The notes under the pieces are model-generated. The model saw only the letters and a list, made by a program, of their open reading frames with translations, was not told the DNA's origin and did not search any database. Positions 1-14,900 of a stretch of DNA of 64,000 nt are shown here, piece after piece (the stretch's first letter is position 1; each line of letters starts with the position of its first letter). A program made the position numbers and the translations under genes. This DNA comes from Membranipora membranacea. Taxonomy: Eukaryota > Bryozoa > Gymnolaemata > Cheilostomatida > Membraniporidae. The stretch spans positions 26,660,001 to 26,724,000 of the forward strand of contig OU612068.1 in the NCBI GenBank assembly GCA_914767715.1, given 5' to 3'.

Positions 1-394
1 TCTAGCCTGACTGAGTGTGGTTCTGTGTTATCTTCTGATCTCCCATCTCTACAACATAATCACATACACACTTAAAACATTTGTGCCGTGCATGTTGTAT
101 GATTTTTCCAATATATAAGTTGCACAGTATATACAGAGGCCACCAAGCTATGACTGCTTCTAAAATAAGGGCTGCAATCACAAGCTACTTTGCTTTCCTT
201 TCTCCATGAAATACAGCCTTTTATTATTATCAAAATAGTACCCAAACTAAGAGTTGTCCTCTCTCCAATAACTTATGAATAAGGAGACAATTCCTCAACC
301 GCAAACATAGCCAGAAGAAAAGATGAAGAAGCATCGATACTCTTTTAGCATTTTGTTTAAAAATGTTCGGTATGTTTGTTTTTTGCTGACATAC
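1..394. other. Intron of the calcium-channel gene, left edge
   Basis: The last recognised channel exon ends at 395 with a minus-strand GTATGT donor, so this stretch should be the following intron. I see no further exon, repeat or RNA in it. Domains III and IV must lie outside the window. Confidence 0.6.
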
Positions 395-534
395 TTGAGA
401 ATAGATCTGGCTGGTTTAGCTTCACTTCCTGACTCAGAGTTCACTTCACTATCGTCCATATCTAACTTAGTATCATCATCCTGATCATCATAAGGTATCT
501 CCTCGCCTGTCTGATCAAACTCTACTATCTCATC
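395..534 (-). CDS. CACNA1-like: Cav exon: acidic II-III linker
   Basis: The exon after IIS6, 46 codons plus two bases, reads [20 protein letters not shown] then [15 protein letters not shown]. It is very acidic, as in the II-III loop of Cav1 channels. Acceptor GACAG, donor GTATGT. Confidence 0.85.
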
Positions 535-3500
535 CTGTCATCAAATATAACAAATATAACTATGATTCATCATATTTTTATATTAGCAGTGGCCTGTGAT
601 TGTTGAGTTTATGGGAGTGATGAGTGTATGAGTGATGAGTGTATGACTCCATAGTGGCTGAAATTAACAGCTAACTGATGAGGGTAAGCATACTTTAACC
701 ACCCAAAGACATCAAAAGGTTAAAGAAAAATATTTCAGCTAAAGAAATGAACATCGATGAGCAATAAAGATTGAAGCAGGAGGCTTTAACTATTACTTCT
801 ATAAAAGGCTGTTTTTTCATTAGGGATATCATTGTAAGCTCTAGTTGTAGTTATACTAAGAGCATATTGAGTACCTGAGGAGACTGAGTCTGAGATCTGA
901 TTATTCTCGTTCTCTCTCTGGCCTCCTGTTCTTCTTCATCCTTATCAGTCAAATCCTGAGCGTCAGCGAGATTATCGACAGCGATAGCCAAGAAAACATT
1001 AAGCAGGATATAGTTACCAATGATGAACAAGATGACAAAATACATGACAGGTATACTGCTGCTTATACTGGAGATACCTCCATATGCCTCTATACCAGTG
1101 TACATAACCTCATTCCAATCCTCACCAGTCAGTATCTACAACGACGACAAAATATCCTGGGTCTACATATCTGTAACTGTCTCTGACACTTTCGCACCAT
1201 AGCGTTTGATACATTGGGTTAGCTGAAATTAGGTAACTGAATAAGTCAATAGTGTCTACCAGCATCAATTGCAGTCATACTTGGAAGAAACCTGTCACAG
1301 TTACTGTTCGTTATCTCATAACCATCCCTCGTGTACATACTACAGAGCACACAACAGTCACTGGGCACAATCATTTACTGACAGCTTTATGTTCTAGATA
1401 ATTCAGCTGATGCAATCATCAAACATTACAATTCACTTAGTTATAATATCTGCATCGCTTTATATTAAAGTGACAGGCCTACTAGGCCATGTTTGGTATG
1501 GTTTTAATAATCTCAAGCTGATATAAATCTCACTTGAAATACAGTAAGGAGAGCCTGCCAGAAGGTGTCAAAGTTACTCCTAGGCACATCCTCGTATGGG
1601 TTGTAGGTGAACTTTCCTCCGAATAGCTGCATTCCCAGCAAGGCACAGATGACGATAAACAAGAAGAGTAGTAACAGTAAACTAGCGATCGATCTCATAG
1701 AGTTCAGCAGTGAGGCTACTAGATTCCTCAGTGATGTCCAATGCCTGTAATCATACATGATAAGTTGAAAAGAATGAATGTCAAATAAAAATCAAAATGA
1801 AAACAGCAACTTTTCAGTAACCAAATTAAATATCTATTGTTCCTCCTCACACTTGGAGTGAGGATTCGGATCTCAAAGATGTCATGTGTTGGTATTTAAT
1901 CATATAATTCTGTTTGCACTAAACCTCAGCATGTCTGTGGTTAACATAATTTTTATCAGTGTTTTTTTGCAATAAATTTCATTTATATATAATTGGCTTG
2001 TGAAAGCAACATTGCTCTTTCTCTACTCTTTGTTAGATTAACGTGCTCAGTGAACAGAACTAGTGCAGTAGTCTGACTAATCACATGTCCAAAGAAAGTG
2101 GAGTGTGGAGTGAGCTTGTGGGAAAAAGAATACGAGCAGGATTAGCAAAGTGAACAGCCATCATCCTAAGGTCATGCCTCGTCAAACATTTTTTTTGGGT
2201 TTCTCAATCCACATGATCAAAGATGTGTAAACCCAAGATTTAACGACGTTGCTCTATGACGTAACGTCATAGCGCGACACTGAATTTCAGCAACAGGTCA
2301 AAACCTATTGTCACTATTGTCCATATAAAAAGACGTTGCAAGTTCTTGGAGTGAATAAAACAGTTAATACATAATTACTACCCTTATATCATGCAGCCAT
2401 AACAACAATAACGTTCAATGTTTGATTTGACTTGAAACAAAACGGCATTCAAATTCACATACTGATAGCTAAACCATCAGTGTTGACAGTGCTATAAAGA
2501 AAGTGAGAGGTTGTTGTCCAAGGTTGACAAATCTGATTACCCTAGTCCTAGTGCCCTCACTAACCCAGTGCTGACCAGCATTGATGAAAAAAAAAAATGT
2601 GCCAATTTGCAGTTTTGAATTATCTTACGTCTAATATAGTCAAAATATTGACAAAAATGCACTTAAACCTGACGAAACGAGACGTATAAATATGTGAAAA
2701 CCGTACTGTTTTTTTCTGATAGGGGCATCCTCCAAAGCCTTGCTGAGGGCACTAGGGCATTGATTTTGAACAAAATGAAACTTTTGTGTTTGAGAAGGAG
2801 TATAATAAGAATGGCTATCATACAGTCTTCCAGAGGCAGGCTGTAAACGCAAATTCATTTTGCCCATCTAACTTCAAATAAAATATATGTTAAGTGAACA
2901 ATTGCATGGGAATCACCTACAAGCATATCCTTCTTGTATATTCCAAAATATTGAATCAACATCGCTACTCGAATTGAAATAAATGCCTCATGAATACAAA
3001 GGAAAATAAAACCATTCATGATTTTTTTGCCTGCAATATTTCTGCACCAGATTTGGCGTAGTAATATAACTCTCTGTAATCCAGTCATTTTAGTTTACTT
3101 TACAAATTAGTTCACGTGCTGGCTTGTTAATTCATGTCGGTTATTATACGACTTTCCTTCTCTAGTACCTAAAGTTCATGTCAAGGCTTGTTACTACAAT
3201 TAATTATCACAAGTCAAATTTACTGGTACTACTTTGCGCTGCCAATCCTGGTTTGATACGAATAAATGGTTGTGAGGCGTCTGAGCCAGATGCTCTCAGT
3301 TATTGGCAGCTCCTATTATTTTGCATGGGCACCAGTGGCTTTAATTTTTTAAATTGCAATTAAAAACATAAAAAACTATAATATAGATAATTGAGGGTTT
3401 GGAAATTGCTCAACAAGGAATAGCTACAATTAAAATGAAAAATGAAGGAAATCAGACCAGTAGTTCTCAAGCTAGTATCCTAGGCGAGGCATGACCTTAA

Positions 3501-5895
3501 TAAAAAATGCTTCAATCACACAATTATGCAACAGCAAAATTTTGGAGTTATCCTTACAGGCTATGTTGATGGACAACTCCCGTTTTTCAAATTTTAAGGC
3601 AATTGTTCGCTTGTCCTGATCAGATGCAGCCAAACAATCTTGAGCTTGTAACTTTTTCATCATAATAGACAGGATATAGAGATTTAGAGACAAGCTAGCA
3701 TTAAAAAGGAAGTAGCAAGCTTAATGTTACGCATCAGAAACACTACCTAGTTAATCTATATCATATCTGAAACAATAATTACCATGCCATGACCAAAACT
3801 AACATAGGCAAAATGGGTTGAAACTAAAGCCATCACATCCTCCTACATGAAATACATCATGCTCAGAGTGTTCATAAAACAACACAGAGAAATAAAAGCT
3901 ATTATAGCAAAAGGCAATAGGTTCACTAATCAAGTTTGATCCAATTTTACTGCATTTAGAGTTACCTCCTCTTTTCCTATTGCCGTTTTTCAAATAGAAC
4001 TAGTGCAACTCAAAATGCAGGCTATTTGGATCAAAATTGGTCTGGTGGACTTATTAAGTCACAGGCTAAGGGTTTGGGGGTGCATAAAGGGGCCGAAATA
4101 TTTGTCAATAGAAACTTGTACTATGTTGACGATTTGCACTTCACATGAAATAATTTTGGTAGGACCCAAATGCATAGCAGATTGGCATGTATTAAAAAGA
4201 GGTACCCCCATGTCAATGAAGAGGGAGTGAACAACAAAAGCATATAATAGATGTTTTGTTGCCCGGGTTAGGGAAATTGCATATTCTATCAACTAACCTG
4301 GTAACTTTGAACACTCGCAGCAGTCTGGCGCAACGGAGCACAGAAACTCCAAGAGGAGGGAAAATACCAGTGGCTGAGAGAATCTTCTCAACTATGGAGC
4401 AGATAACAACGAAGCAGTCGTATCTATTGAAGAGCGACAGGAAGTAAGATCTAAATCCCATACTGTACATCTTAACGAACATCTCCAGTGTGAACAGAAC
4501 AATGAATAGGATGTTTGCATATTCTACAAAATAAATGAAGTTTATCATCCACCATCAAATTGAGTTTCTGACTATGAAGGTTGAAGCTGTCAGAGGAATA
4601 ACGGTGAGTCACAGCAATGAGGGAGTCCTTGGTCACAGCCAAACAGAGTCACAAACTCTTAAAATGAGTAAGAGTGTGTACAAGTGTCAAAATGACTCAG
4701 CGGTCTGAGACAAGGTGTAAAGTGGGGCACAAATTACAGTGTCATCAAGTCAAGAGAGTATTCGTCATAAATTCTTGAGGGGGAGGGGCACTACAAACAA
4801 CACTAGTCTTGCCTATCATGTTATATGGAATGTTCCATGCCGCTGACTGTATAAGGATCTTACCTTGAAACACTTCGAGAAAATCAGGCTGTCCATAATG
4901 CTCTGTACTAAGAATGACTGTATTCAGGAACACCAGTACGATGATGAGCCAGTAAAATATCTGAGATTTCACAATCTTACGACATTTTCTTTTACATCGT
5001 TTGTCAAACTTCCGCAACCGGAGCCTAAAAAATTAATATTAATATTTCGTATACCAAATTGTTTTTTATCAGCATGGCTGGGTTCGATAAGAATGCTAAT
5101 GCGAAAAAAATAAATCAGGAAAATGCAACAAACTACACTCCCATAGCTTTTCTCTAATAACGTATTCCGGTGCATACCTCGTGTAGGTTAAACAGAATAA
5201 CTGTGTAATTGACCAGTTGTCTGAACGTAATAATATATCTTTAACAGTAACAGTCTACGATAATTACAACTAAAGTATTTCCAGCTTGTAGAGTACTTTT
5301 TAATGTTGATGAGAACCTAGTGGAGCAGGGAATTTTATTCTCTGATACATACATAGTCTGGCTGGATATCTGAGAGTTGATGGGAGCTGCTTTTAGGGGA
5401 AATGATTTCAGTGCCTGGCTAAAAATAGACTATGCCTATAACCCTGCCGAGAGTGGTCTGATGTTCAAGGGGAAAGACTTCCAATCCAAGCTACTAAACT
5501 TGTTTCTGGCAAAACATAATTCCTAGTCAGGTCTGTTCAGATCAGGACATATTATGAGCAGGCTTCTGCTTGCTTCAGGACAGTGAGGGTGACAGAGTAT
5601 AGAGTCAATATCTACACAAGCTACCAGAGCTTATATTGCCTTTTGAATATAAACACTAGTGTGAAAAAAGGGGTCCGATGGCTTTTACCTAGAACTGATA
5701 CTGATGTTGTCTCATTATATATGAGATCCCTTGGGGATCAATGCAATGGCATGATACTTGTTAGATGCGGACACTTACAGTTGTTTATGAAATCTGCCAT
5801 GTATCCTAGCGGTGACTTCATCTTCACCAACACCCGTCACTTCATCCAATGCTTCATCTACAAAAAATTAGAACAAACATAAAATAATGTTTCCT

Positions 5896-5934
<39 letters not shown>

Positions 5935-8900
5935 CCTTATTGTTGGCCTGTTTTCAGATAATAGATTGCCTCGCTTAGACAAATGGCGGCCAAGGACAGA
6001 AAGTGATTGCTTATAGACCAACACCCAGATAGATTGGAGACCGCTGTCAGACATACAAGTGTGGTCGGAGTACCAGCAACACCTCAGACATTTCAAGACA
6101 TCAGGCTACTAATAACTATACACTCTGTGAATCCCCTTGAGAGTAGCAGCGAGTACCAGCAGCATTGTATAATGTGGTTAAGGTATTCTATGCATTCCAT
6201 TCTAACAGCGAGATTCTGAAATCGCTTCTTGTTAAAGACCAGCGAGGAATGCTCACCAGGCCGGGGGGGGGGGGGGGCAGATGAAAGCTCAGGCCTAAAT
6301 ATTTCTAAGACAAAGAGTCTAAGACAAACCACAATTCAATTGACAGACATAAAAATATGGCACAGTTAGATGTGGGTAACTTTGTTACTAGGATCCAGTT
6401 CTCAAAATCAGGCTGTAAGTTAGGGATTGGTGAGATTGCTTTACAGTCGTCCTAACGCAGCACAGCATCGCACACTTACTTTCTTCGTTCTCCTCATTCT
6501 CTGCATCAATATCCTCTGAAAGAGTAAAATAAAATCAACTATAGGTAAACATCATGTAAGATCTGCGCACAAAGCCTATTTGTATTATCATTTTATCAGC
6601 ATCCCGATATGCCTTTTATATAATTTTACAAATGAGCAATCATCATCCAAAAACGGGGATCAGCCACATGGGACTTTTCGTTCAGTTCTAAAGATTCATT
6701 TTAGGGCCACACATACATCCCAGCCATCAAGTTAATGGTCAACCTATACAAATAACCTGCCTAAAGTTAGCAGAAGTGGTCATGAAGAGGTAACACCAAT
6801 AAAAAGGTCAATTAGGCCTCATATACTCTCATGTCTCGTGTCTTGACCGAGTCACGATCATAAGCCCAAAGCAATAACTCTCGGTCCAATAGATAAATAA
6901 GTGCTCTGGAATACTTATACATGACTTATAGGATGGGCAGTCAGGGAGGTCGGAATTCATAAGAGGTTAAGTATCATCATGGCAAAATAATAACATACAA
7001 TAATGGCTAGCATTAAACAACAGTGTAATCATCATAATAAGTCATCGAACAGCAAGTCCAGAGAGCTGCAATTATCGACTAATAAATTAGAGAACATAGC
7101 TGCAGGCTAGTCAGTAATATGTTTGTAAAACAGACAGAGGAACATTATCAGGCTAATGATGAGAAGATCATTGGCATCCCGATTGATGATTCTTGGAACA
7201 GTAATTTAGCCACTCTTGCTCAACTACTGTTTGTTATTGAAAGAAAATCGAGGGTGCCATCCATAGACAACTAAGCCTATGTAATGGTGAAGTTTCCCAA
7301 CTGACTAGTATTGAGACATCTCAGTGTCCCAGACAAAAGTTAAGCACTTAAGTGGCTACATTGACCACACCATAATCCCATCCATTAAGCTTTACTTCAC
7401 TGTCCACTACTGACTGAGTTTACTGAGTGTTTTTGCCAGCTAATATTGTACGAAATGGTCAGCTTGCAACTACAACTACAACTTGCAACTACGTTAGCTA
7501 GGCTTCAATCTAAGACAACATCATTCACAAAAATAGACCTGCTCAGTTCTTACCTGCTTGCATAATCCATTCGAGGTAGCCATTCAGATCTTCTTCAAGC
7601 TGCTTCTTTTCTCGCAGTTTTTGAAACTCTCCTCTTTTTCTGGCATTTTCTCTTTCTTTTGAAAATTCTCTACAATACAACAATATGTGAAACAATGAGC
7701 TCCCATGAAGCTGATTCAACAGAACTTTTTTGTGTGCAATGGTGAGTCAGGGGTAAACGCCACATATAATCAAACCGAACGACTTAATAAAACACAAGCA
7801 TGCAGTCAGGTGTTGTCCAGTGTTATATTAGAGATAGAAGAGGAACATTATCTCAAAATTGAACCAGATGTTGGAGAACAAACACTTTCATTAAATAAGA
7901 TCGCACTTACTAATCGTTGAATTATAGGACCATTGGCATTACACACGTAGATTAAATTTAATACAAGTGTTTATATATATATATATGTAGTAAATTATAT
8001 AGATGTGTTGGACAGTACTTCACAGTTCACATCATAGTTCACTTCACTTATGGACAACTTCTAAAACTGACTAAGTAAGGTACTATACATCCAATAACCT
8101 CCTTCCCCGGTTTGAGCAAGGTGAAAAAAACAAGCTTGAACGGTGCTATTAACTAACCGGACTGTTTTCTTTCACAGTATGATTGTTACTATGAGTAAAA
8201 GTAGTATTTTAAAAGTCAAGCCCAATAGCTTGGATATTCATAAAATGTTTGAGAAGTGGATATTGGTACATCATTTTGAAAACACTGAGGGAATTGAGTA
8301 TTATCAGCAATTGATGACATCACATTACAGCTGTGTGTGTAATGTATTCTCATAGTGACAGCGGTGGCTTTATGTAGAATTATCTTCTCATAGTTTGCAA
8401 AAGTCCCAAATGACTAATTAAATGAATTCAGTCAAACAGATGAACATATTATTGTAGTGAGCCCTGGATAAACCGTAAAGATGAGAAATCAACTCTACAA
8501 TACAACCACACAATGTCACAAACTTATAGATTGAATATCAGACTTTTTTTTTCAGTGATCATTGTTTGTGATTCTATATTGAATATACATACCCACTAAG
8601 TACACCAAGGACGAGATTGAGTACAAAAAATGATCCAATGATGATAAGACTAACAAAATATATCCATGGAAAGGCATTCCCCACCGAATCATTCATCTAC
8701 AATGAAAAGACATGTCAGTAATATCATCAGATATAGCCTTTCAGTTACTAGAAACTTACTACACCTTCTACTAGTTGGTTCACACAGAAAAGTGGGGCTT
8801 TCAAAGGTAGTTCAGTTGGGCTCTAGAATCAGAAGCAGCATGTAGAGGGCGCCTAGACCAGCAATTATCTCAACCTGCTAAAACAGCCAGCAGATTTGAC

Positions 8901-11900
8901 TCTCCCAATCCAAAGATTGCAGATTGTTATCATACCTAGAAATTTTGAGCACGTATTCACCATTTGTGGTACTGAGTGCTAATGGCATGGCAAAGGGTCA
9001 CGGGATACAGGTTAGGCCTTCATTAACACTCACATAATACATGATTTGAGTCCAGCCCTCCATAGTGATACACTGTAGAACAGTGAGCATAGCCAGGCCT
9101 ATGTGGTCAAAATTAGTGATTCCAAAGTTCGGACCAGGCCAGATAGTGGCGTTAGGTTTGTCTGCCCTCATCCCGTCATCACAGTAAGATCCGGGCGTGT
9201 CCGAGCAGTTATATCCTTTCTCGCTGTTACACGGGTTAGCTTCTGTGATCTCATCTACAACGAGAGAATGTGAGATCAGGGTGTTTATCAGTCATAAGAT
9301 TGATATAAAAAGGGTTCAAACCATTTGGTGAAAATTTACCAGAAAATGAAAACAGTTCTTCCGGTTGTCCGAGCATATGAGTTGCTTTTGGATTTTTTAT
9401 TGACCGAGTTTGATGATCTGCCCAAGACTAGTACATACATCATGGTGTTAATTCGCTTTGGTTCAATGGGATTTTGGTGTTAAAATCCCTCGGATCTACA
9501 GCAACTGTGTCATGGAGTTAGACCACTTTGGTTCAACAGCATCATAGCATTAGAACACTTTGGTTCAAAGGCATCTGCAACGCGGTGTGAGAACACCTCG
9601 GATCTACAGCAAATGCATCGTGGTGTTAGAACACCTTGAGTGTACGGGACAGTTTTCGTCCAATTCGGCTGCACGAAGGACTCAAGCTCAAACATTACAG
9701 CTTGATCAAACCAGGATAATGCAAAGCAACCATTAGAAATCCATTACTCGTTAGGCTTCTCCTTGGAAGATCCGTTAATCATTACTCAGCTAAAATCCAT
9801 TATCCATACCCACCCCCCCCCCCCCCAAAACGCAACTGACTCATCTCAGACTGGTTCCATCGTATCTCTAGCTGGTCTGAGCCAGAGAATATAATAATCC
9901 ATCAGAGGAGGTGCGATAATCGCCCCCCAGCAGGTATTACTTACCTGTGGTTTCATTGCGGCACGTAAAGTGTAAGGCTCCCATGAATAGCTCCAGGCCG
10001 ATAATGGCGTATATGATAACAACAAAGCACACTAGAAGAGCAATATGTAATAGCGGCACCATAGCTCGGAATATAGAATTCATAACCACCTGAAGGCCTT
10101 GAGAAAAATAAAAACGTAATATTACAGTATAGATGACATAATATATGACGATAATATAATTGTGACATGGGCTAAAAACTGGGTATACCAATTCTGTTGT
10201 ACGACAGGGTATTCTCAAGTGACAGTGGGTTGATAGGTTACACCATCAACCTTGTAATCTTGTAGTCTGAATTGCTGGTATCACGATTTGTCGTAAGGCA
10301 CTCAAAAGCTATATTTATACCCAGCATGGTAAGACGATCAATTATGTAGCCGCAGGTTAATCAGGCTGGTACGATCAGACTTGTGGCGGAGGAAAAGTAA
10401 TACATGATCTACAGTGCTGCACTCGTACCCAAGTCATTCAACACTAACATACAGGAGGTAAATTCTCTAACTGATAACCGACCAAGCCACTTTTACACCA
10501 TATTATTCTACTTACTAGGCACGCCTGCGACAAGACGCAGTGGTCGAAGCACCCTGAAAGCTCGGAGGGCTTTAATATCGAATACACTTTCGATTCCATC
10601 TATAAACTGTAATATCGTACTAACAATACTGTAAATATAAAACAATACATCATGATAGTTTAATATAGGCAAACAGAATGATACATGAAATATACACCAA
10701 TATATATCACACCGTTATAAGTAGAGAGATCTAAGCAGCAGCAGAATAACGGCCATTTTGTCAACGTCAAGTTATCTACTGGCCATCATCTGGCACACAA
10801 TTCAATGAGAGAAATCTGCTTCCAATGAGCAAAGAATGTTTCCTATTAGAGAGCTCTTCCATCAACCAGGGAGACAGTAAGGCCTCCTTACCGCCCCCAA
10901 CAAAATATCTTGGGCACAAAAAGCTAGAAGCAATCAACACCTGTTCATTCTTTGTGGTTATTTGTCAAGAAATCACAGCCAATATCAGAGATCGCCAGGT
11001 GTAATATATATATAAGGTCAGGGAGTCAGACTGAAGTGAATAATCTATCAAATTGGTTAAAGCGTCAATAAAGTTGGTTGTCTGAAAAAAGGCATGTCTA
11101 TCTTCTATGGGCCTCCATTGTGTTATATGCTGACTGTGAGTATGTGTGTGATTGGTCCCATACTTACCCTAATAATACTATTATAAAATCTAGTACGTTC
11201 CAGGCGCTCCGAAGATAGGCGCCAGGATGGCCTATAAAGCCGTATGCGATGATTTTCATTATACATTCTATCAGAAATATCACTAGGAAAACGTATTCTA
11301 ACAGCTCCTGCAATGATAAAAACATAGCCAAATAGAGTAAGACATCCACAATCGAAATTTAAAATAACGATTCATGACTTTTGATGTTTTACTACAAGGC
11401 TTTTGTGTAGTAAGGTCAATACTAGCTAGGGCATGTTTATTGATTTTCGCTTGTCACTCACAGAGGTATTCACGTAATAGTGCATACTTTTGGCTGTCGA
11501 TCGTTTTGGCTGCCAAGTAAATGACAGCAACAAATGCCACCGAGTAGCTGCAAAATATAACAGCACCAAAAGCCATGTGACCCTACATTTATATCAATAT
11601 AGTACCGGGATATCCTAAGTCAGTCAGAGAGGGAGCTCCAATAGTACATATCCAGTAGTACAGGTTAGCTGGTAGCGGCAGCTGTTAGTCGGTGACAGAC
11701 CAATAATAAGAGACGGGTGTATGATGATTTGGAGGTGTTACCAAAACCATATTTTATAAAATAAGGCTTAGGGTGTTTCTTTTTTATTCATTTTATGAAT
11801 GATGACTATGGATTCTGGGTTGAGATGAGAATCAGCTTTTGAAGAGTTAGAGGTGTTACAAAAACCTTACAATTATATATCATACAAGGCTTTTGGTGTT

Positions 11901-14900
11901 ACTAAATATTCGGTTTACAATGGATAACTATGATTTTGAGATAAGAGGAGAGGTGAGAGTCAGAACATCAGGATTCAGGAGGTGTAGAAATATCAATGAG
12001 CTTTTCTTTCAACTACTCCTTGTTCTTATTCAATCAAAGTGTTACAACTAGACATATTCTGAATTTTTGGAAATGCCATTTCTGCAAGTTTCTTAATTAT
12101 TTGCACTGAAAATTTAGAACATTAAGTCGGGTTTATATACTATGATCAGCTGTGCAGCTTGGTAGGTTTGTAAAAAATATTAGCTGATTAGTAAAAACAT
12201 GATATATATGTTCAAGTGATCTACACTAACTCCTAAGCACTACTATACAAGCAATCAAACATGGGTATTATAATACACAGAAGTAATACTATGTAAATAT
12301 GCTTAGAATACTTTGGTTTAGTATAGACTACTTGGTGCTGAATACTACCATGTATAGAAGTGAGATTGGATTGTATCGCCTTGTTATGAGGTCTTATTTA
12401 TGCGCCAACATTTCACTTGACCCACCTACTCCGCCCTCGCCAATCTCCTCATTAGAAAGATTGTGAATGATCACACTACTGTTGAATAGAAGGTTGCATA
12501 GTACCATAGGCAAACCCGGGCAAAATTATTAATAAGAATGAACGAAAGGACGGCATTTCATGCCATAAAATTATTAATCCAAACTATGTCCTTTACCCAT
12601 GTGGTATCAAGGTCCAAACTGATGGCCTACATACACCAGAGAGACTTGACCTCTAGTTTTCTCTGATCTATGAATATCATTATTCTTCGGAAGGTACTTA
12701 TCATACAAGCTCTAGTTACGGCCATCCCCCTGAGTCATATATAGAGTATTTGGTGGCAGTACACTTTTCTTTGATGTGATACGAGCCTTGGGAATGCTTG
12801 CACAATAAAGGTATGCCATAGTAGGTGTGAATAATCTATCTTTATCGTATGGAATATACACTGGGTATGAGCAAGAGTCAGCTTGTTCAACTATTTTAAA
12901 CTTTTTGAAAGAAAAACATTCCAAAAATGAATTTTTTAATTTGAGACTCATTAGGATGTCCAGTGAATCGGTTGATCGTGTTTAGATCAGTGTTGTATTT
13001 TTGGGCTGGTCAAAATCATAAAGCTTAATAGTGAGCCTAGTAAAAAAAAGCAGCTTATTTAATTTATCCCCATCACTATAATGGGTTTGAGCAGAGACCA
13101 CAACATCCCACACTTACAATATACAAAGTAGGGCATCAGAGTGGATGTGAAAAACTAAAATCAAATTAATGGAATTAATCGGTCAATACGACAGTCTATT
13201 GGGACCATAAAACCACTTATATAATTATGGTTGTGAAATATTGAATCAACTTGTAGTGTAAACTAGGTGTAAACACAAGACAACTTTTGATTGTGATAAT
13301 TGATAAGTTATCCAGTAGCTAGTAGTGTTGAGAGCCATAACCTCGATAACAGACGTCATGGCCATGGTGTTGTGCCCACATTGCACCGGGATATGAGTTG
13401 TCAATAACTGAATTTCCATTTCTAGCAGTTGATTTTGAAGCACTCCCAACAGCAAATTGACATGGCATGCGCTTACTAAACTGAACACCTATTTAGGGCT
13501 TCAGTAAGTTTACGATCGTGCTTTTGTTATATTCGATAATTTTACCCTAACTGAAAAGTGGTGGCAGTCCCTACCCGCAGTTTGTAAGGGCGCCAAACAT
13601 ACCGGGTTGGTTGCCACATCTTATGGTTTCTCTGTGTGGTGGTACACAGAAATAGATCATATTCTGGGTAACAGGCACTATGTCAAAAGTCTCCCCAATA
13701 ACACACAGATTTTGGCCATATTCACTACAATATCGTAAGTTTACATTACATTGAAATTCAAACTTGTATGTTTATTACCGTGTCACACTGCTTATTTCCC
13801 TGCTAACTTATGGTGTCATGTACATTAAGTTAGTGAAACGGCCAAATTCAAATCACTATCGCATTAACTTCAGCTGGTTTTTTAACTACCATATCCAAGT
13901 CCAAGCCCTAAATGTTGGCAGAAGAGGATATTTTGCACCATGTAATATCTTTATTGTTGAGTAGAGATTTTGTAGTTCGGTCATTGGAGCTGAGAAATTC
14001 AAGATGACTCCCTCCAGGGGAAGGAATTCCAGCCCCTGGACTATAATTTTACATGATGAGAGTTCTAGAAGTCGCACAAGAAGGCTACATTTCTGTGCCT
14101 CATTACTGGGAGCGATTACCACATGATTGCCCCTGATTAGTTGATTATAGTTTTCTGAATTCTGATTTGTAGAAAAATTACCACATGATATAGACGCACA
14201 ACGTATAATTCCGAGATATGTAACCTTCGCTTGAACTATAATTTTCAATATGAGCAGCGTAATAGCCGCGCAAAAGTGCAAAAATTCCATAATTCGTCAT
14301 TTCTCGTCAGCGACAGAGCACTTTAGATGTTTGGCGGTCACTATTACAAACTCATAACCTACAGTGGCCTAACTTCAACTGACACAAGTTCAACGATGGA
14401 ATCAATAACGCATGTAGTCTTGTTTCTTGCTGCAACTTTAACATTCCCAATCATAGTCCTCAGCAGCTAGCATGTGATTAATACCTGCCCAACAGCAATT
14501 TCCATGTTATTTTCGTTCAACAGCGTAATGGTTATTATAGGTTTCTGTCTTATAATTATTTTTAATGCCGCAGTATAGTCGGATATCTACTCCTCGTACC
14601 ACGGTGCCCGGTACGAGGGCTAGTACTACAGCCATTGAAATACTGCGTTCTTACAGCTTCTACATTTACTATGTACCTGACTTTGCAAATGGGGAAGCAA
14701 AATTTTGTACATTTTGGACCAAGCGTATCTAAAGTACCTTTAGTTGGGTCTGCTCGATGAGGCTAAGATATTATTCACCAATCGTTTCAAACTTAGTTTG
14801 AGATGTGAAAGTTGAAGCCACAAAGTTAGCCCATGTGTTGACAAGCCACTCTTTGATCAATTTTATTTATAATTGAGTAAGCTAAGAGGTCAGTGACTTC

